A DNA stretch of 64,000 bases from Tessaracoccus lacteus (GCF_029917005.1 NZ_CP123967.1:2418001-2482000), one strand, 5' to 3'; counted from the first letter of the stretch, positions 42,413-50,800 are shown. Made by a program: numbers and translations. Notes: generated by a model not told the origin, from the sequence alone.

Positions 42413-43976
42413 GTGCTGAGCGTGCTCAATCCATCAGACGACATCCCCCATCTCTTCCTTCGCGCCGTGTCCTACCTGCGCGTCTCGACGCCCCGCCAGG
42501 CCTCCAACGGCTTTGACGAGGAAGGACACTCGATTCCGGCGCAACGCGATGCGAACCGACGTCGCGCGCATGAGCTCGGTGCGCTCGTCGCGGCGGAGTT
42601 CGTCGACCGCGGACGTTCCGGTCGCTCGACCGCGCGTCCCGAGTTGCAGCGCATGCTCGACTACATCCGTTCGCACGAGGTCGACTACGTCATCGTGCAC
42701 AAGGTCGATCGGCTCGCCCGGAACCGGGGAGACGACGCGCACCTCACGGACGAGATCCACGCGGCCGGCGCGAAGCTCGTCTCCACGACCGAGGCGATCA
42801 ATGCCTCGCCGAGCGGCAGACTGTTGCATGGGGATCATGGCGTCGATCGCGGAGTTCTACTCCCAGAATCTCGCCACTGAGGTGATGAAGGGAATGCGAC
42901 AGAAGGCATCGAACGGAGGAACCCCGGGCCGCGCGCCGCTCGGGTACCTGAACGAGCGCCGCTTCGACGATGACGGTCGAGAGATCCGCACGATCGTCAT
43001 CGATCCCGACCGTGGTCCGCACATCACCTGGGCGTTCCGCGCCTACGCCTCCGGGGAGTGGAGCATCACGCGGCTCGCCGCCGTGCTCAACGATCGAGGG
43101 ATGACGACCAAGCCTGGCCCGAACACTCAGGCGCAGCCGCTGACCGCTCGCAGCGTCCACCATCTGCTTCGCAACGCGTATTACCAGGGCACCGTCACCT
43201 TCAACGGCGTCGAGCATCCCGGTCGCCACGAGCCGCTCATTGATCCGGTGACCTGGGCGGCTGTGCAGGACATGCTGGCTGCCCACCGCAACGGCGAGCG
43301 CTCACGCGTCCACGACCACTATCTGAAGGGCACGGTCTTCTGCTTCGAGTGCGGCCGGCGACTCATCGTGCAGAGCACGCAGACGAAGTCCGGTCGCGTC
43401 TACGACTACTTCGTCTGCCACCGACGCCGCGACTCCACCTGCACGCAACGCAAAGCACTGCACATCGCGATTGTCGAACAGCGCGTCGAGGATCTGTATC
43501 GCTCGATTCAGCTGAGCCCGCAGCAGCGGAAGCGGGTCGAGCAGGTCGCACTCGCGAGCCTCCGTCGACGGCAGACCATCAACGTCGAACGACTCGACAG
43601 CCTCGCCGAGCAAGCAACAGCGGTCGAGACGAACCGGACCAAGCTGCTCAACGCCTACTACGCCGAGGCGCTGCCCCGCGACCTCTTCCTCGCCGAACAG
43701 CGTCGCCTCACAGCAGAACGAGCACGACTCGACCGCGAGCGACGCCGCACCGAGACCGACAGGGCAAGCCTCGAAGCCCAGGTTCGGGACGCACTCGATC
43801 TGCTCGAAGACGCCCACGCGACCTATGCGAGCGCCTCGGCGACGGTGCGGAAGCAGCTGAACCGGACGATCTTCGCCGGCGTCTTCCTCAGCCCCGAATC
43901 GCCTCAGATCCGCTCCGAACTCAACGAGCCGTTCGCTGGCTTCACCACCGATCCGGGCGCGTCCGGAAACGACTGA
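42413..43976 (+). pseudogene. Large serine recombinase with a 1-bp frameshift
   Basis: With one base removed from the GGGG run at 42830-42833, the two frames join into a 520-residue large serine recombinase. The first frame has YLRVSTPRQ with nucleophile Ser25, FVDRGRSGRS and KVDRLARNR. The second has IAEFYSQNLATEVMKGM, the recombinase domain (GRAPLGYLN, RSVHHLLRNAYYQG), a zinc ribbon with CFECGRRL and CTQRKALH, and a long coiled coil (residues 370-470). The join SGRLLHGIMASIAEFY is exactly the conserved sequence, so the extra G is a single lesion or sequencing error. It would be the candidate integrase of the island. Its stop codon lies inside the right flanking repeat. Confidence 0.85.
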
Positions 43977-44046
43977 GGCCGCCCATCGGGCGGCCTCATG
44001 ATGCTGTCGTCGTGTGCACTTTTGATAAGAGCACCTCTGTGGAGCT
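43971..44046 (+). repeat. Right copy of the island-flanking direct repeat
   Basis: It begins GACTGAGGCCGCCC inside the recombinase stop region and contains the same perfect hairpin (43974-43998). It continues through AAGAGCACCTC into the 3' end of the tRNA-Ala acceptor stem. Compared with the left copy it has three extra bases and about seven mismatches. Confidence 0.8.
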
Positions 44047-44112
44047 AGGGGGATTCGAACCCCCGGCCTTCTCATTGCGAACGAGACGCGCTACCAACTG
44101 CGCCATAGCCCC
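44040..44112 (-). tRNA. tRNA-Ala (anticodon CGC)
   Basis: A 73-nt cloverleaf: acceptor GGGGCTA/TAGCTCC with the G3:U70 pair that defines alanine tRNAs, D arm GCGC-AGTTGGTA-GCGC, anticodon loop TTCGCAA, T arm GGGGG-TTCGAAT-CCCCC and discriminator A. The terminal CCA is not encoded. Its 3' end touches the island repeat. Confidence 0.97.
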
Positions 44113-44171
44113 AGGTTGCCTTGCAGCGTCGACGAGTTTAGCAGCGCCGCGCGGCGGGTACCAACTCGCGG

Positions 44172-44942
44172 TCACTCCCCCACAGCGCGGGGGCGGAACT
44201 CGGTCACGGTGGCCTGCGACGACACCTCGTCGGCCTCGGCAACGGGGGCCTCCTCCGGGCGGTCGGCGGTCGGGACAACGGGGCTGGACGCCACGACGGG
44301 GGCGGACAGGTCGATGGTGCGGACCGTGCGGGGCAGCAGCGGCTGCGACACGTAGCTCGCCGACGCGACGGGGACAGGGTCCCACAGCGCACCCATGGAC
44401 GGCGGGACGGTGAGGTCGACGGAGATCTCGATGGACTCGCTCGCGTCGTCGTCGGACAGGTTAATCACGACCGTGTCCTCGCTCTCCCCGAACCCCTGCT
44501 CCAGGGCGGCGGCGCGGGCGTCGAGGCTGCGGTGCATCGCGACGACGGAGAACCGCGCGACGCCGACGAAGGCGACGAGCAGGCCGCCGGGGATCGCGAG
44601 CGTCCACCAAGGCGTGACGCCGACGATGGACGTGACGAGCAGGGTGACCAGCGCGACGACGAGCGTGCCCATCACGACGAGGCGGCGACGGGCCGCCTGG
44701 CGGGCGATCATGCCGAGCTCGGTCAGTCCGGCGCGGCGGGTGAGCGGGGTGGAGACCTCGCACTCCTCGCCGTCGGGGCGGTAGTCGAGGACATCTTGGC
44801 GCAGGATCCGCACGGACTGGGAGAACCGCTCGGTGGGGTCTCCGTCCAGCTCCTGCTCAGGGCTGCGCTGCGCGGCGACCCACGGCATCGCAAAGGCCAT
44901 GGCAGCGACGACGACAAGGGCGATCAGGATTCCGGCGAGCAC
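44172..44942 (-). CDS. glpR: SepX/GlpR-type divisome membrane protein
   Basis: A 256-residue protein with an N-terminal membrane helix (LAGILIALVVVAAMAFAMPW), a cytoplasmic part, two further helices near 90-130 (VVMGTLVVALVTLLVTSIVG, WWTLAIPGGLLVAFVGV) and an acidic, flexible C-terminal tail. The position directly after a MoeA-like gene and the topology match the actinobacterial SepX/GlpR family, which recruits the gephyrin-like Glp protein and stabilises FtsZ at division sites. The start is a GTG at 44942. The tail is poorly conserved and probably interacts with partners. The family call rests on layout and synteny, not on a catalytic motif. Confidence 0.65.
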   Translation of the reverse strand: MLAGILIALVVVAAMAFAMPWVAAQRSPEQELDGDPTERFSQSVRILRQDVLDYRPDGEECEVSTPLTRRAGLTELGMIARQAARRRLVVMGTLVVALVTLLVTSIVGVTPWWTLAIPGGLLVAFVGVARFSVVAMHRSLDARAAALEQGFGESEDTVVINLSDDDASESIEISVDLTVPPSMGALWDPVPVASASYVSQPLLPRTVRTIDLSAPVVASSPVVPTADRPEEAPVAEADEVSSQATVTEFRPRAVGE

Positions 44943-45036
44943 GGTCCTACCGTAAACAACATCTCTGTGATTTACAGGGCGACATCCCGTCTTCGACCCG
45001 CAGTTCAGAAGAAACTCTCATGAGTTCCTCAGACAG

Positions 45037-46326
45037 TCAGTCCTCCTCGTCGAGGAGCCACACCCGGACGGCCTCGCCCGGGCGCACCACCTCGAGGTGC
45101 TCGTCGAGCACGATCAGCGTGTTGGAGGCGGCCAGCTCGCCGAGCGCGTGCGGCATGGAGACCTGCTCGACGTAGCGGATGCTGCCCTCGCTGCGGACGT
45201 GTCCGCGCAGCAGGTGCAGCTGCCCCTTGACGGAGCGCAGGGTGCCGGTCGCGATGGCGCGGGCGCTGCGGTGCTCGGTGGTCGCGCCCATCAGGCGGCG
45301 GATCAGCGGGCGGCCGAAGGCCTGGAACGTGACGTACGCGCTGACCGGGTTGCCGGGCAGCATCAGCATCGGCACGCGGTCCTCGCCGACCAGGCCGAAA
45401 GTCTGCGTGCGGCCGGGCGACATGGCGACGGCGACGGTGTCGACCAGCCCGATCTCCTCCATCACTGACGCCATGGCCTCGTAGTCCTCGCGGCGGCCGC
45501 CGGTGGCGGAGATGACGAGGTCGGCGCGGATCAGCTGGTCGGTGACGGTCTGGCGGATCTCGTCGACGTCGTTGGAGTGCACGGCGACGCGGAACACGGT
45601 GGCGCCGGCGGCGCGGGCGGCGGCTGCGATCATGAACGAGTTCGCGTCGGCGCCGTCGCCGGGCTGCATCTCACCGCCCGGCTCGACGCGCCGGTCGCCG
45701 GAGCTGACGATCACGACGCGGGGCCGGGGCCGGACCAGCACCTTGTCGACGCCGGCGCCGGCCAGCAGGCCGATGGCGCGGTCGCCCAGGATGTCGCCGG
45801 CGCTCAGCAGGCGGGTGCCGCGGCGCAGGTGCTCTCCGGCGGCACGCACGTACTCACCGTCGGCGACCTTCTCGATCAGCGCGACCTTGCCGTCGGTCAG
45901 CGTCGCGAACGTCGCGGGCAGCACCGCGGTCGCCCCGGCGGGCAGGGCGTCGCCGGGCGCGACCACGACGGCCCCGGAGGCGGGCAGCCGGTCGACGCCA
46001 CCGTCGACCAGCGTCAGCGGCGCGGCGAGCTGGCCGTCGTCGACGAGGTCGGAGGCGCGCACGGCGTAGCCCGCGATCTTGGCGGTGCTGTTGGCGGGCA
46101 CGTTGACCATCGAGTCGATGTCCTCGCACATGACCTGGTCCCAGGCCTCGAGCAGCGACATCCCGAAGGGCCGCAGCGGCTCAACCAGGCTGAGTAGGTA
46201 CTCGGTGTGGTCAGCCACGCTGCGCAGGCCCGCGGCGTCGGTCGCGGGCGGTTCGGGAAGTCTGGGCTCCTCCACCGGCGCTTCGTCGACGACTTCGATC
46301 TGAGGCTTACGGGCGAACCAGGGCAT
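45037..46326 (-). CDS. glp: MoeA/gephyrin-like molybdotransferase (Glp)
   Basis: A 429-residue MoeA-family protein. It has the N-terminal MoeA domain (GMSLLEAWDQVMCEDI, with STAKIAGYAVRASDL in place of the usual MDGYA block), the MPT-binding core with VVIVSSGDRRVEPGGEMQPG, DANSFMIAAAARAAGA and ISATGGRREDYE, and a C-terminal domain IV. In actinobacteria this gene beside GlpR encodes a scaffold for cell division rather than, or besides, a molybdenum cofactor enzyme. The altered sequence at the MDGYA site supports that reading. The ATG at 46326 has no ribosome site but lies six bases after TATCGT, so the transcript is probably leaderless. It is divergent from the folate gene, starts 18 bp apart. 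Confidence 0.8.
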   Translation of the reverse strand: MPWFARKPQIEVVDEAPVEEPRLPEPPATDAAGLRSVADHTEYLLSLVEPLRPFGMSLLEAWDQVMCEDIDSMVNVPANSTAKIAGYAVRASDLVDDGQLAAPLTLVDGGVDRLPASGAVVVAPGDALPAGATAVLPATFATLTDGKVALIEKVADGEYVRAAGEHLRRGTRLLSAGDILGDRAIGLLAGAGVDKVLVRPRPRVVIVSSGDRRVEPGGEMQPGDGADANSFMIAAAARAAGATVFRVAVHSNDVDEIRQTVTDQLIRADLVISATGGRREDYEAMASVMEEIGLVDTVAVAMSPGRTQTFGLVGEDRVPMLMLPGNPVSAYVTFQAFGRPLIRRLMGATTEHRSARAIATGTLRSVKGQLHLLRGHVRSEGSIRYVEQVSMPHALGELAASNTLIVLDEHLEVVRPGEAVRVWLLDEED

Positions 46327-46331
46327 GACCA

Positions 46332-46338
46332 TACGATA
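46332..46338. promoter_or_regulatory. Bidirectional leaderless promoter shared by glp and the folate gene
   Basis: The heptamer TACGATA reads as TACGAT on the plus strand (46332-46337), six bases before the ATG at 46344, and as TATCGT on the minus strand (46338-46333), six bases before the ATG at 46326. Both match TAnnnT at the spacing expected for leaderless actinobacterial starts, and neither gene has a ribosome site. Confidence 0.65.
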
Positions 46339-46343
46339 GGCCA

Positions 46344-46928
46344 ATGGCCGCTACCGCCCGGAAGGACCCGCTGCGAGCCCTGATCTCACAGCAACGCTCC
46401 CTGGTCACCCCGCGCCAGTGGGCCGACGAGGACGCGGCCCGCACCCGCTCCACCCTCCGGCTGCTGTGCCCCGAGCCCGGCGAGGGTCGGGTCGTCGCGT
46501 TGTACGCCGCGCGCCCCGGGGAGCCGGGCACCGCCCTGCTGATCGAGAGGCTCGCCAGGGAGGGCTGGCGGATCCTGCTCCCCCTCCTGAAGCGCGCACC
46601 CGACTGGGCCTGGTTCCGCGACGGGGAACCGCTGGCCCCCGGCTGGGCGGGCATCCCGCAGCCCGCCGGCCCGGGCCTCGGAGCCGACGCGATTGCGCTC
46701 GCGGAGATCGTCGTGGCGCCGTGCCTGGCCGTCGGGCTCGACGGGACGCGGCTCGGCACGGGCGGCGGATGGTACGACCGGGTTCTGCCTCATCGGAAGC
46801 CGGGCGCGAAGGTGCTTGTCCTCGCCAGGGACGAGGAGGTCTTCGACACCGTGCCGAGCGAGCCGCACGACATCGGCGTCGACATCGTGGTCACACAGAC
46901 CACAGTTCGGAACCTTCGGGGTAGTTGA
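46344..46928 (+). CDS. 5-formyltetrahydrofolate cyclo-ligase
   Basis: A 194-residue enzyme that converts 5-formyltetrahydrofolate to 5,10-methenyltetrahydrofolate with ATP. The signature GTRLGTGGGWYDRVL near residue 135 is the ATP/substrate loop, preceded by EIVVAPCLAVGLD. The N-terminal basic segment is typical. Translation probably starts at the 5' end of a leaderless message. The neighbours glp, fmdB and mscL match the conserved actinobacterial order. Confidence 0.93.
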   Translation: MAATARKDPLRALISQQRSLVTPRQWADEDAARTRSTLRLLCPEPGEGRVVALYAARPGEPGTALLIERLAREGWRILLPLLKRAPDWAWFRDGEPLAPGWAGIPQPAGPGLGADAIALAEIVVAPCLAVGLDGTRLGTGGGWYDRVLPHRKPGAKVLVLARDEEVFDTVPSEPHDIGVDIVVTQTTVRNLRGS

Positions 46929-46971
46929 CCTATCATGGTGAGGTTCCCACCCCTTTCCGAGGAAAGTCTGC

Positions 46972-47286
46972 ATGCCCACCTACCAGTACCACTGCAAGAA
47001 CTGCGGCGCCGAGCTTGAGGTCTTCCAGCGCTTCAGCGACCCGTCGCTGACCGTCTGCCCGGAGTGCGAGGGCGAACTGCGCAAGGTCTTCAACGCGGTC
47101 GGCATCGTCTTCAAGGGCTCGGGCTTCTACAAGACAGACTCGCGCAGCGGTTCCTCCTCCATCCCGGCCGGCAAGGCGAACGAGACGGCTCAGCCCTCCG
47201 CTCCGGCGAAGGAGTCGACGGCTCCCGCGAAGAAGGAGTCGGCGCCCGCGGCGAGCGCGGCGGCCCCGAAGGCCGCGGCCTCCTGA
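46972..47286 (+). CDS. FmdB-family zinc-ribbon protein
   Basis: A 104-residue protein. The first 50 residues are the FmdB zinc ribbon with PTYQYHCKNCGAELEVFQRF and TVCPECEG, two CxxC pairs, and the usual FKGSGFYKTD. The remainder is an Ala/Ser/Lys-rich tail of low complexity. The ATG follows AGGAAAG. The family is a putative regulator of unknown target. It lies 43 bp downstream of the folate gene, with a good terminator after it. Confidence 0.9.
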   Translation: MPTYQYHCKNCGAELEVFQRFSDPSLTVCPECEGELRKVFNAVGIVFKGSGFYKTDSRSGSSSIPAGKANETAQPSAPAKESTAPAKKESAPAASAAAPKAAAS

Positions 47287-47311
47287 GCCAGGTTTTCGCC
47301 GGACAACGCAG

Positions 47312-47339
47312 ATCCCGCCTGTGGACAGGCGGGATTTTT
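47312..47339 (+). terminator. Rho-independent terminator after fmdB
   Basis: A perfect 10-bp stem (ATCCCGCCTG/CAGGCGGGAT) with a TGGA loop is followed by TTTTT. Confidence 0.92.
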
Positions 47340-47365
47340 GCTGCCCGAAACGCCATCACGGGGGC

Positions 47366-47971
47366 ATGAGACGCATCCTTGACCCCCTCGTCGGCTTCGT
47401 GGCCTGGCACCGTCGCGCCATCGGCGCTCTGCTGGCCGTCGCCGCCGCCCTGCTGCTGGCGCATGGGATGGCTGCGGGTCCACCGTCGGCGCGGGTGGTG
47501 GTGCTGACGGCCGACGTGGCCGCCGGAGACCCCGTCACGCAGGTCGAGTTGCTCGACGTGCCCGTCGACGCGATCCCCGATGACGCCCTCACGTCGCTGG
47601 AGCAGGTGGCCGAGCGCCCGGCGGCCGTCCCCCTGACGGCCGGGACCGTGCTCCAGCCGGGGCTACTCGGCCGCGGGGCGACGCGTAGGGGGACGGTCGT
47701 GGTGCCCGTGCTGGTCACCGACGACTCGGTGCGGTCCGCACTGCAGCCGGGTGACGTCGTCTCGCTGATCGCACCGGGCGAGGGCGGGGCGGAGGTCGTC
47801 GCGTCGGGGGCCAGGGTGGCGTCGTTGCCGGCGGCAGGAGATACGGGCGCCGTCAGCCTGTCGACGGGAGGCTCCGACGCCGTGCTGGTGGAGGTGTCGG
47901 ACGAGGTCGCGGCGACGGTCGCGATGCTGGGCCAGAGCGGTCAGCTGAGTCTGGTCCTCGGGTCGCTGTGA
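47366..47971 (+). CDS. SAF-domain (CpaB/RcpC-like) protein
   Basis: A 201-residue protein with one N-terminal membrane helix (AIGALLAVAAALLLAHGMAA) and an extracytoplasmic SAF domain (VVVLTADVAAGDPVTQVELL, VPLTAGTVLQPGLLG). A CpaB-like second part follows (GDVVSLIAPGEGG). CpaB proteins help assemble Flp pili, but no other pilus gene is in the window. The ATG at 47366 follows ACGGGG. The gene ends just before a 39-bp tandem array. Function beyond the domain is not clear. Confidence 0.75.
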   Translation: MRRILDPLVGFVAWHRRAIGALLAVAAALLLAHGMAAGPPSARVVVLTADVAAGDPVTQVELLDVPVDAIPDDALTSLEQVAERPAAVPLTAGTVLQPGLLGRGATRRGTVVVPVLVTDDSVRSALQPGDVVSLIAPGEGGAEVVASGARVASLPAAGDTGAVSLSTGGSDAVLVEVSDEVAATVAMLGQSGQLSLVLGSL

Positions 47972-47992
47972 GTGGTTCGGATCGTTGTGATC

Positions 47993-48304
47993 GGTCGTTC
48001 GGGTCGCTGAGCTCGCCGAAACACCCTGAGCGGTCGTTCGGTTCGTTGAGCTCGCCGAAACGCCCTGAGCGGTCGTTCGGGTCGTTGAGCTCGTCGAAAC
48101 GCCCTGAGCGGTCGTTCGGGTCGTTGAGCTCGCCGAAACACCCTGAGCGGTCGTTCGGGTCACTGAGCTCGTCGAAACGCCCTGAGCGGTCGTTCGGGTC
48201 GTTGAGCTCGCCGAAACGCCCTGAGCGGTCGTTCGGGTCGTTGAGCTCGTCGAAACGCCCTGAGCGGTCGTTCGGGTCGTTGAGCTCGTCGAAACGCCCT
48301 GAGC
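47993..48304. repeat. Tandem array: eight 39-bp units
   Basis: Eight head-to-tail units start GGTCGTTCGGGTCG and end CGAAACGCCCTGAGC. The main variation is ctcgTcgaa versus ctcgCcgaa. There are no unique spacers, so it is not a CRISPR. The array belongs to the same family as the dispersed TTCGACAAGCTC repeats and ends with CCCTGAGCGAAGCGAAGGG. Because 39 is a multiple of three, open frames on both strands translate the array but are not genes. After the array, 48324-48404 is the promoter region of the HNH gene. Confidence 0.9.
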
Positions 48305-48404
48305 GAAGCGAAGGGATCCAGCCCGGATGGACAATCCCAACCCGCCCTGTGGATAATCCAACTGGCGAGCGAAAACTGTCGGTGGCGGGTCGTAGCGTTG
48401 TCTC

Positions 48405-50258
48405 ATGGAAACCCGACGACGCGACGACTCCCGGCAGGCGATGGAACGCCTCCGCACGGGCATCGCCATGCGCCGCCGCGGCGAAGCCGAAGAACTCGAA
48501 GGGATCTGCGACCTGGCCCTGGCCTACCGGCTGGATGAGGCCGACCTCCTCGACTACGGCACCGCGATCCACCGCGACCGCGACACCAAGCTCCCCGAGA
48601 AGCTGATCCGCCCCGGCGGAGAGGGCACCCCCTCGGTGTCGGAGTTCCTGGCCATGGAGATTGCCGCCCTGACGCGGTGTTCCCAGACCTCCGCGATCGA
48701 GAAGATCGCCACCGCCCTGAACTTGAAGTACCGCCACCCCATGCTGTTCGAGGCCGTCATCAACGGTGAGGTCGAGAAGTGGCTCGCCGCGAAAGTCGCC
48801 TGGCTGTGCCGGGACCTGAACCCGATGCAGGCCGAGAAAGTCACCTCCCGGTGGCTGCCCCTCCAATACGGCCTGGTCCCCAGCGCCGCACTTCGGGAAC
48901 TGCGGAAACTCATCACCCGCGTCGACGAGGCCGCCGCCCGGGAACGGGAAGCTGAAGCCCGAGCCCAGCGCGGCATCTGGCTACGCGACCTCGAACCCGG
49001 CGTCACCAGCATCGGCGGGCGGCTCGATGTGCTGGACGGCCGGATCGTCGACGAACGACTGCACCAGATCTCCGAGCGGCTAAAGACTCGCTACCCCGGC
49101 CTGGACCACTCCGCCCGCCGCGCGAAGGCCCTGTCCCTAGCGATGAACCCCGACCTGCTGCTCACCATCCTCTCCGCCGACCAGCCTGCCCTCACCATCG
49201 ACCTGGACAGCCACTACAGCGAGTCGGACATAGGCACGGCCGCACGGCCCTCGGTCCTCGAGCCCCCGCTGGCAGTGGAGCCGCCTGACGAGGGCGACGA
49301 GCCCCCGTTCCCTGACGATGAGCCTCCCGACTGGCAGCCACCCGACGATCCACGGCTGGATCACTCGGGTGGAGTGGGACCTTGCGCTTCGCTCAACGCA
49401 CCTCGACAGGCCTGTGCTGAGCCTGGTCGAAGTGCTAGGCGACCCCACACTTCACCTGAGTCGGACCCACCCCCTGAGCCGTCTTCCCGGTTCCCTCAGC
49501 CACCCCCGGGCCCTGAGCCGCTCCGGTTCCCTGAGCCGCCTTCCCGGTTCCCTGAGCCGCTCCGGTTCCCTGAGCTCGTCGAAGGGCGCCGAGCGCAGCG
49601 AGGCGAGGACCCTCCGCTCCGCGCATCGCGCCACGTCAAGGCGTGCGCAGACGGCGCACCGATGCCCACGACCCCACTGCCTCGGGTGGAGATCGTCGTC
49701 CACATCACCACAGACGCCGACGGGAACCTCGACCCCGTCGCATCGGTCGAACGCGCCGACGTGCTCACCACCACCCTCCTCGGCGAACTGCTCGGCGACG
49801 GCTACCGCAACGGCGAGATCACCCTGAAGGTCCAGCCCGTCATCGACCTGAACCACATGCCCGCCGCCGACGGCTACCGGCCGACGCAAAGGATGCGTAA
49901 AGCCCTTCGGCTGCTGCGCCCCACCGAGGCATTCCCGTTCTCCACCCGCACCCGAGGCCTCGACATCGACCACAACACCAGCTACCAGCCCGGACACCGA
50001 GGCCAGACCCGACTCGCGAACATGGCGCAACTCTGCCGCCGTGTCCACCGCGGCAAGACCAAAGGCGCCTGGATCCTGAACCAGATCGCACCAGGTCACT
50101 TCAGATGGACCAGTCCCCTGGGCTACGTCTACGAAGTAACCCACAACGGGGCCTGGCTCGAATGCACCCCGGACCTCGGCCCACAACTCAGCCCTATCGA
50201 CACAGCAATGCGAGACTGGCTCGACGCCCTCGATGACGACCACACCCTCACCGGCTGA
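48405..50258 (+). CDS. DUF222/13E12-type HNH endonuclease with repeat-derived insert
   Basis: A 617-residue member of the actinobacterial 13E12 family. Residues 1-290 are the DUF222-like helical domain. The C-terminal HNH nuclease has DIDHNTSYQPG, NMAQLCRRVHRGKTKG and a final LGYVYEV; the His, Asn and His of the motif are present. Between them, roughly residues 320-405, the sequence is an in-frame copy of the dispersed DNA repeats (APRQACAEPGRSARRP; FPEPPSRFPEPLRFPELVEG; RRAQRGE). The ATG at 48405 lies six bases after TAGCGT, suggesting a leaderless message. Family members are numerous in actinobacteria and their targets are mostly unknown. Confidence 0.85.
   Translation: METRRRDDSRQAMERLRTGIAMRRRGEAEELEGICDLALAYRLDEADLLDYGTAIHRDRDTKLPEKLIRPGGEGTPSVSEFLAMEIAALTRCSQTSAIEKIATALNLKYRHPMLFEAVINGEVEKWLAAKVAWLCRDLNPMQAEKVTSRWLPLQYGLVPSAALRELRKLITRVDEAAAREREAEARAQRGIWLRDLEPGVTSIGGRLDVLDGRIVDERLHQISERLKTRYPGLDHSARRAKALSLAMNPDLLLTILSADQPALTIDLDSHYSESDIGTAARPSVLEPPLAVEPPDEGDEPPFPDDEPPDWQPPDDPRLDHSGGVGPCASLNAPRQACAEPGRSARRPHTSPESDPPPEPSSRFPQPPPGPEPLRFPEPPSRFPEPLRFPELVEGRRAQRGEDPPLRASRHVKACADGAPMPTTPLPRVEIVVHITTDADGNLDPVASVERADVLTTTLLGELLGDGYRNGEITLKVQPVIDLNHMPAADGYRPTQRMRKALRLLRPTEAFPFSTRTRGLDIDHNTSYQPGHRGQTRLANMAQLCRRVHRGKTKGAWILNQIAPGHFRWTSPLGYVYEVTHNGAWLECTPDLGPQLSPIDTAMRDWLDALDDDHTLTG
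49385..49610. repeat. Dispersed repeats inside the HNH gene
   Basis: CACCTCGACAGGCCTGTGCT, five runs of TTCCCTGAGCC-type sequence and CCTGAGCTCGTCGAAGGGCG lie in frame within the coding region and supply its Pro/Arg-rich linker. Confidence 0.8.
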
Positions 50259-50277
50259 CACCCTGACACTCGGCGGG

Positions 50278-50800
50278 TTCATCCCTTCGACAAGCTCAGG
50301 GCCCTTCGACAGGCTCAGGGAACCGGGGTACAGCCAGGGCCCTTCGACAAGCTCAGGGAACCGGGCAAAGCTCAGGGAATCGGGTGCAGCTCAGGGAACC
50401 GATCGGGTCGCCGAGCCTGTCGAGGCGCCCTGAGCGAAGCGAAGGGATCCAACCCGATCATGGACCCCCACACCCCAGATCCACGTTTCGTCAGCGCGGA
50501 CGCGCTTCCGTCAACGCCCTTCGACAAGCTCAGGGAACCGGGGTACAGCCAGGGCCCTTCGACAAGCTCAGGGAACCGTACGGGTCGCCGAGCCTGGCGA
50601 GGTGCCCTGAGCGAAGCGAAGGGGCCAACCCGATCATGGACCCCCACACCCCAGATCCACGTTTCGTCAGCGCAGACGCGCTTCCGTCAACGCCCTTCGA
50701 CAAGCTCAGGGAACCGCGGTACAGCTAGGTCCCTTCGACAAGCTCAGGGAACCGGGCGCAGCTCAGGGAACCGGGCAAGCTCAGGGAACCGGGACCACGG
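50278..50800. repeat. Dispersed-repeat cluster with a 176-bp duplication
   Basis: The 647-bp gap before mscL is filled with CCCTTCGACAAGCTCAGGG copies. A segment starting AACCCGATCATGGACCCCCA occurs at 50451 and again at 50627 with near identity over about 90 bp. No gene is supported here. The last ~100 bp before mscL are unique and should hold its promoter. Confidence 0.8.

Larger units (their letters stand above)
33993..44046. mobile_element. Putative genomic island next to tRNA-Ala(CGC)
   Basis: Two imperfect direct repeats bound this ~10-kb segment, the right one reaching six bases into the tRNA-Ala acceptor stem. It holds a large serine recombinase, a tyrosine-recombinase element, a toxin-antitoxin locus and an uncharacterised ATPase pair, with no housekeeping genes. 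The flanks (metal resistance on the left, glp/glpR core on the right) fit an insertion. The repeats match at only about 66 of 73 positions, so the event is old or the repeats have another origin. Confidence 0.55.

Noticed and set aside
47993-48304. CRISPR-like regular repeats
   Set aside because: Units are directly adjacent with no unique spacers, and no cas genes are present.
47663-48866. Minus-strand frames of 268 and 337 codons across the 39-bp array
   Set aside because: The array period is a multiple of three, which keeps frames open; they run antisense to the SAF-domain and HNH genes.
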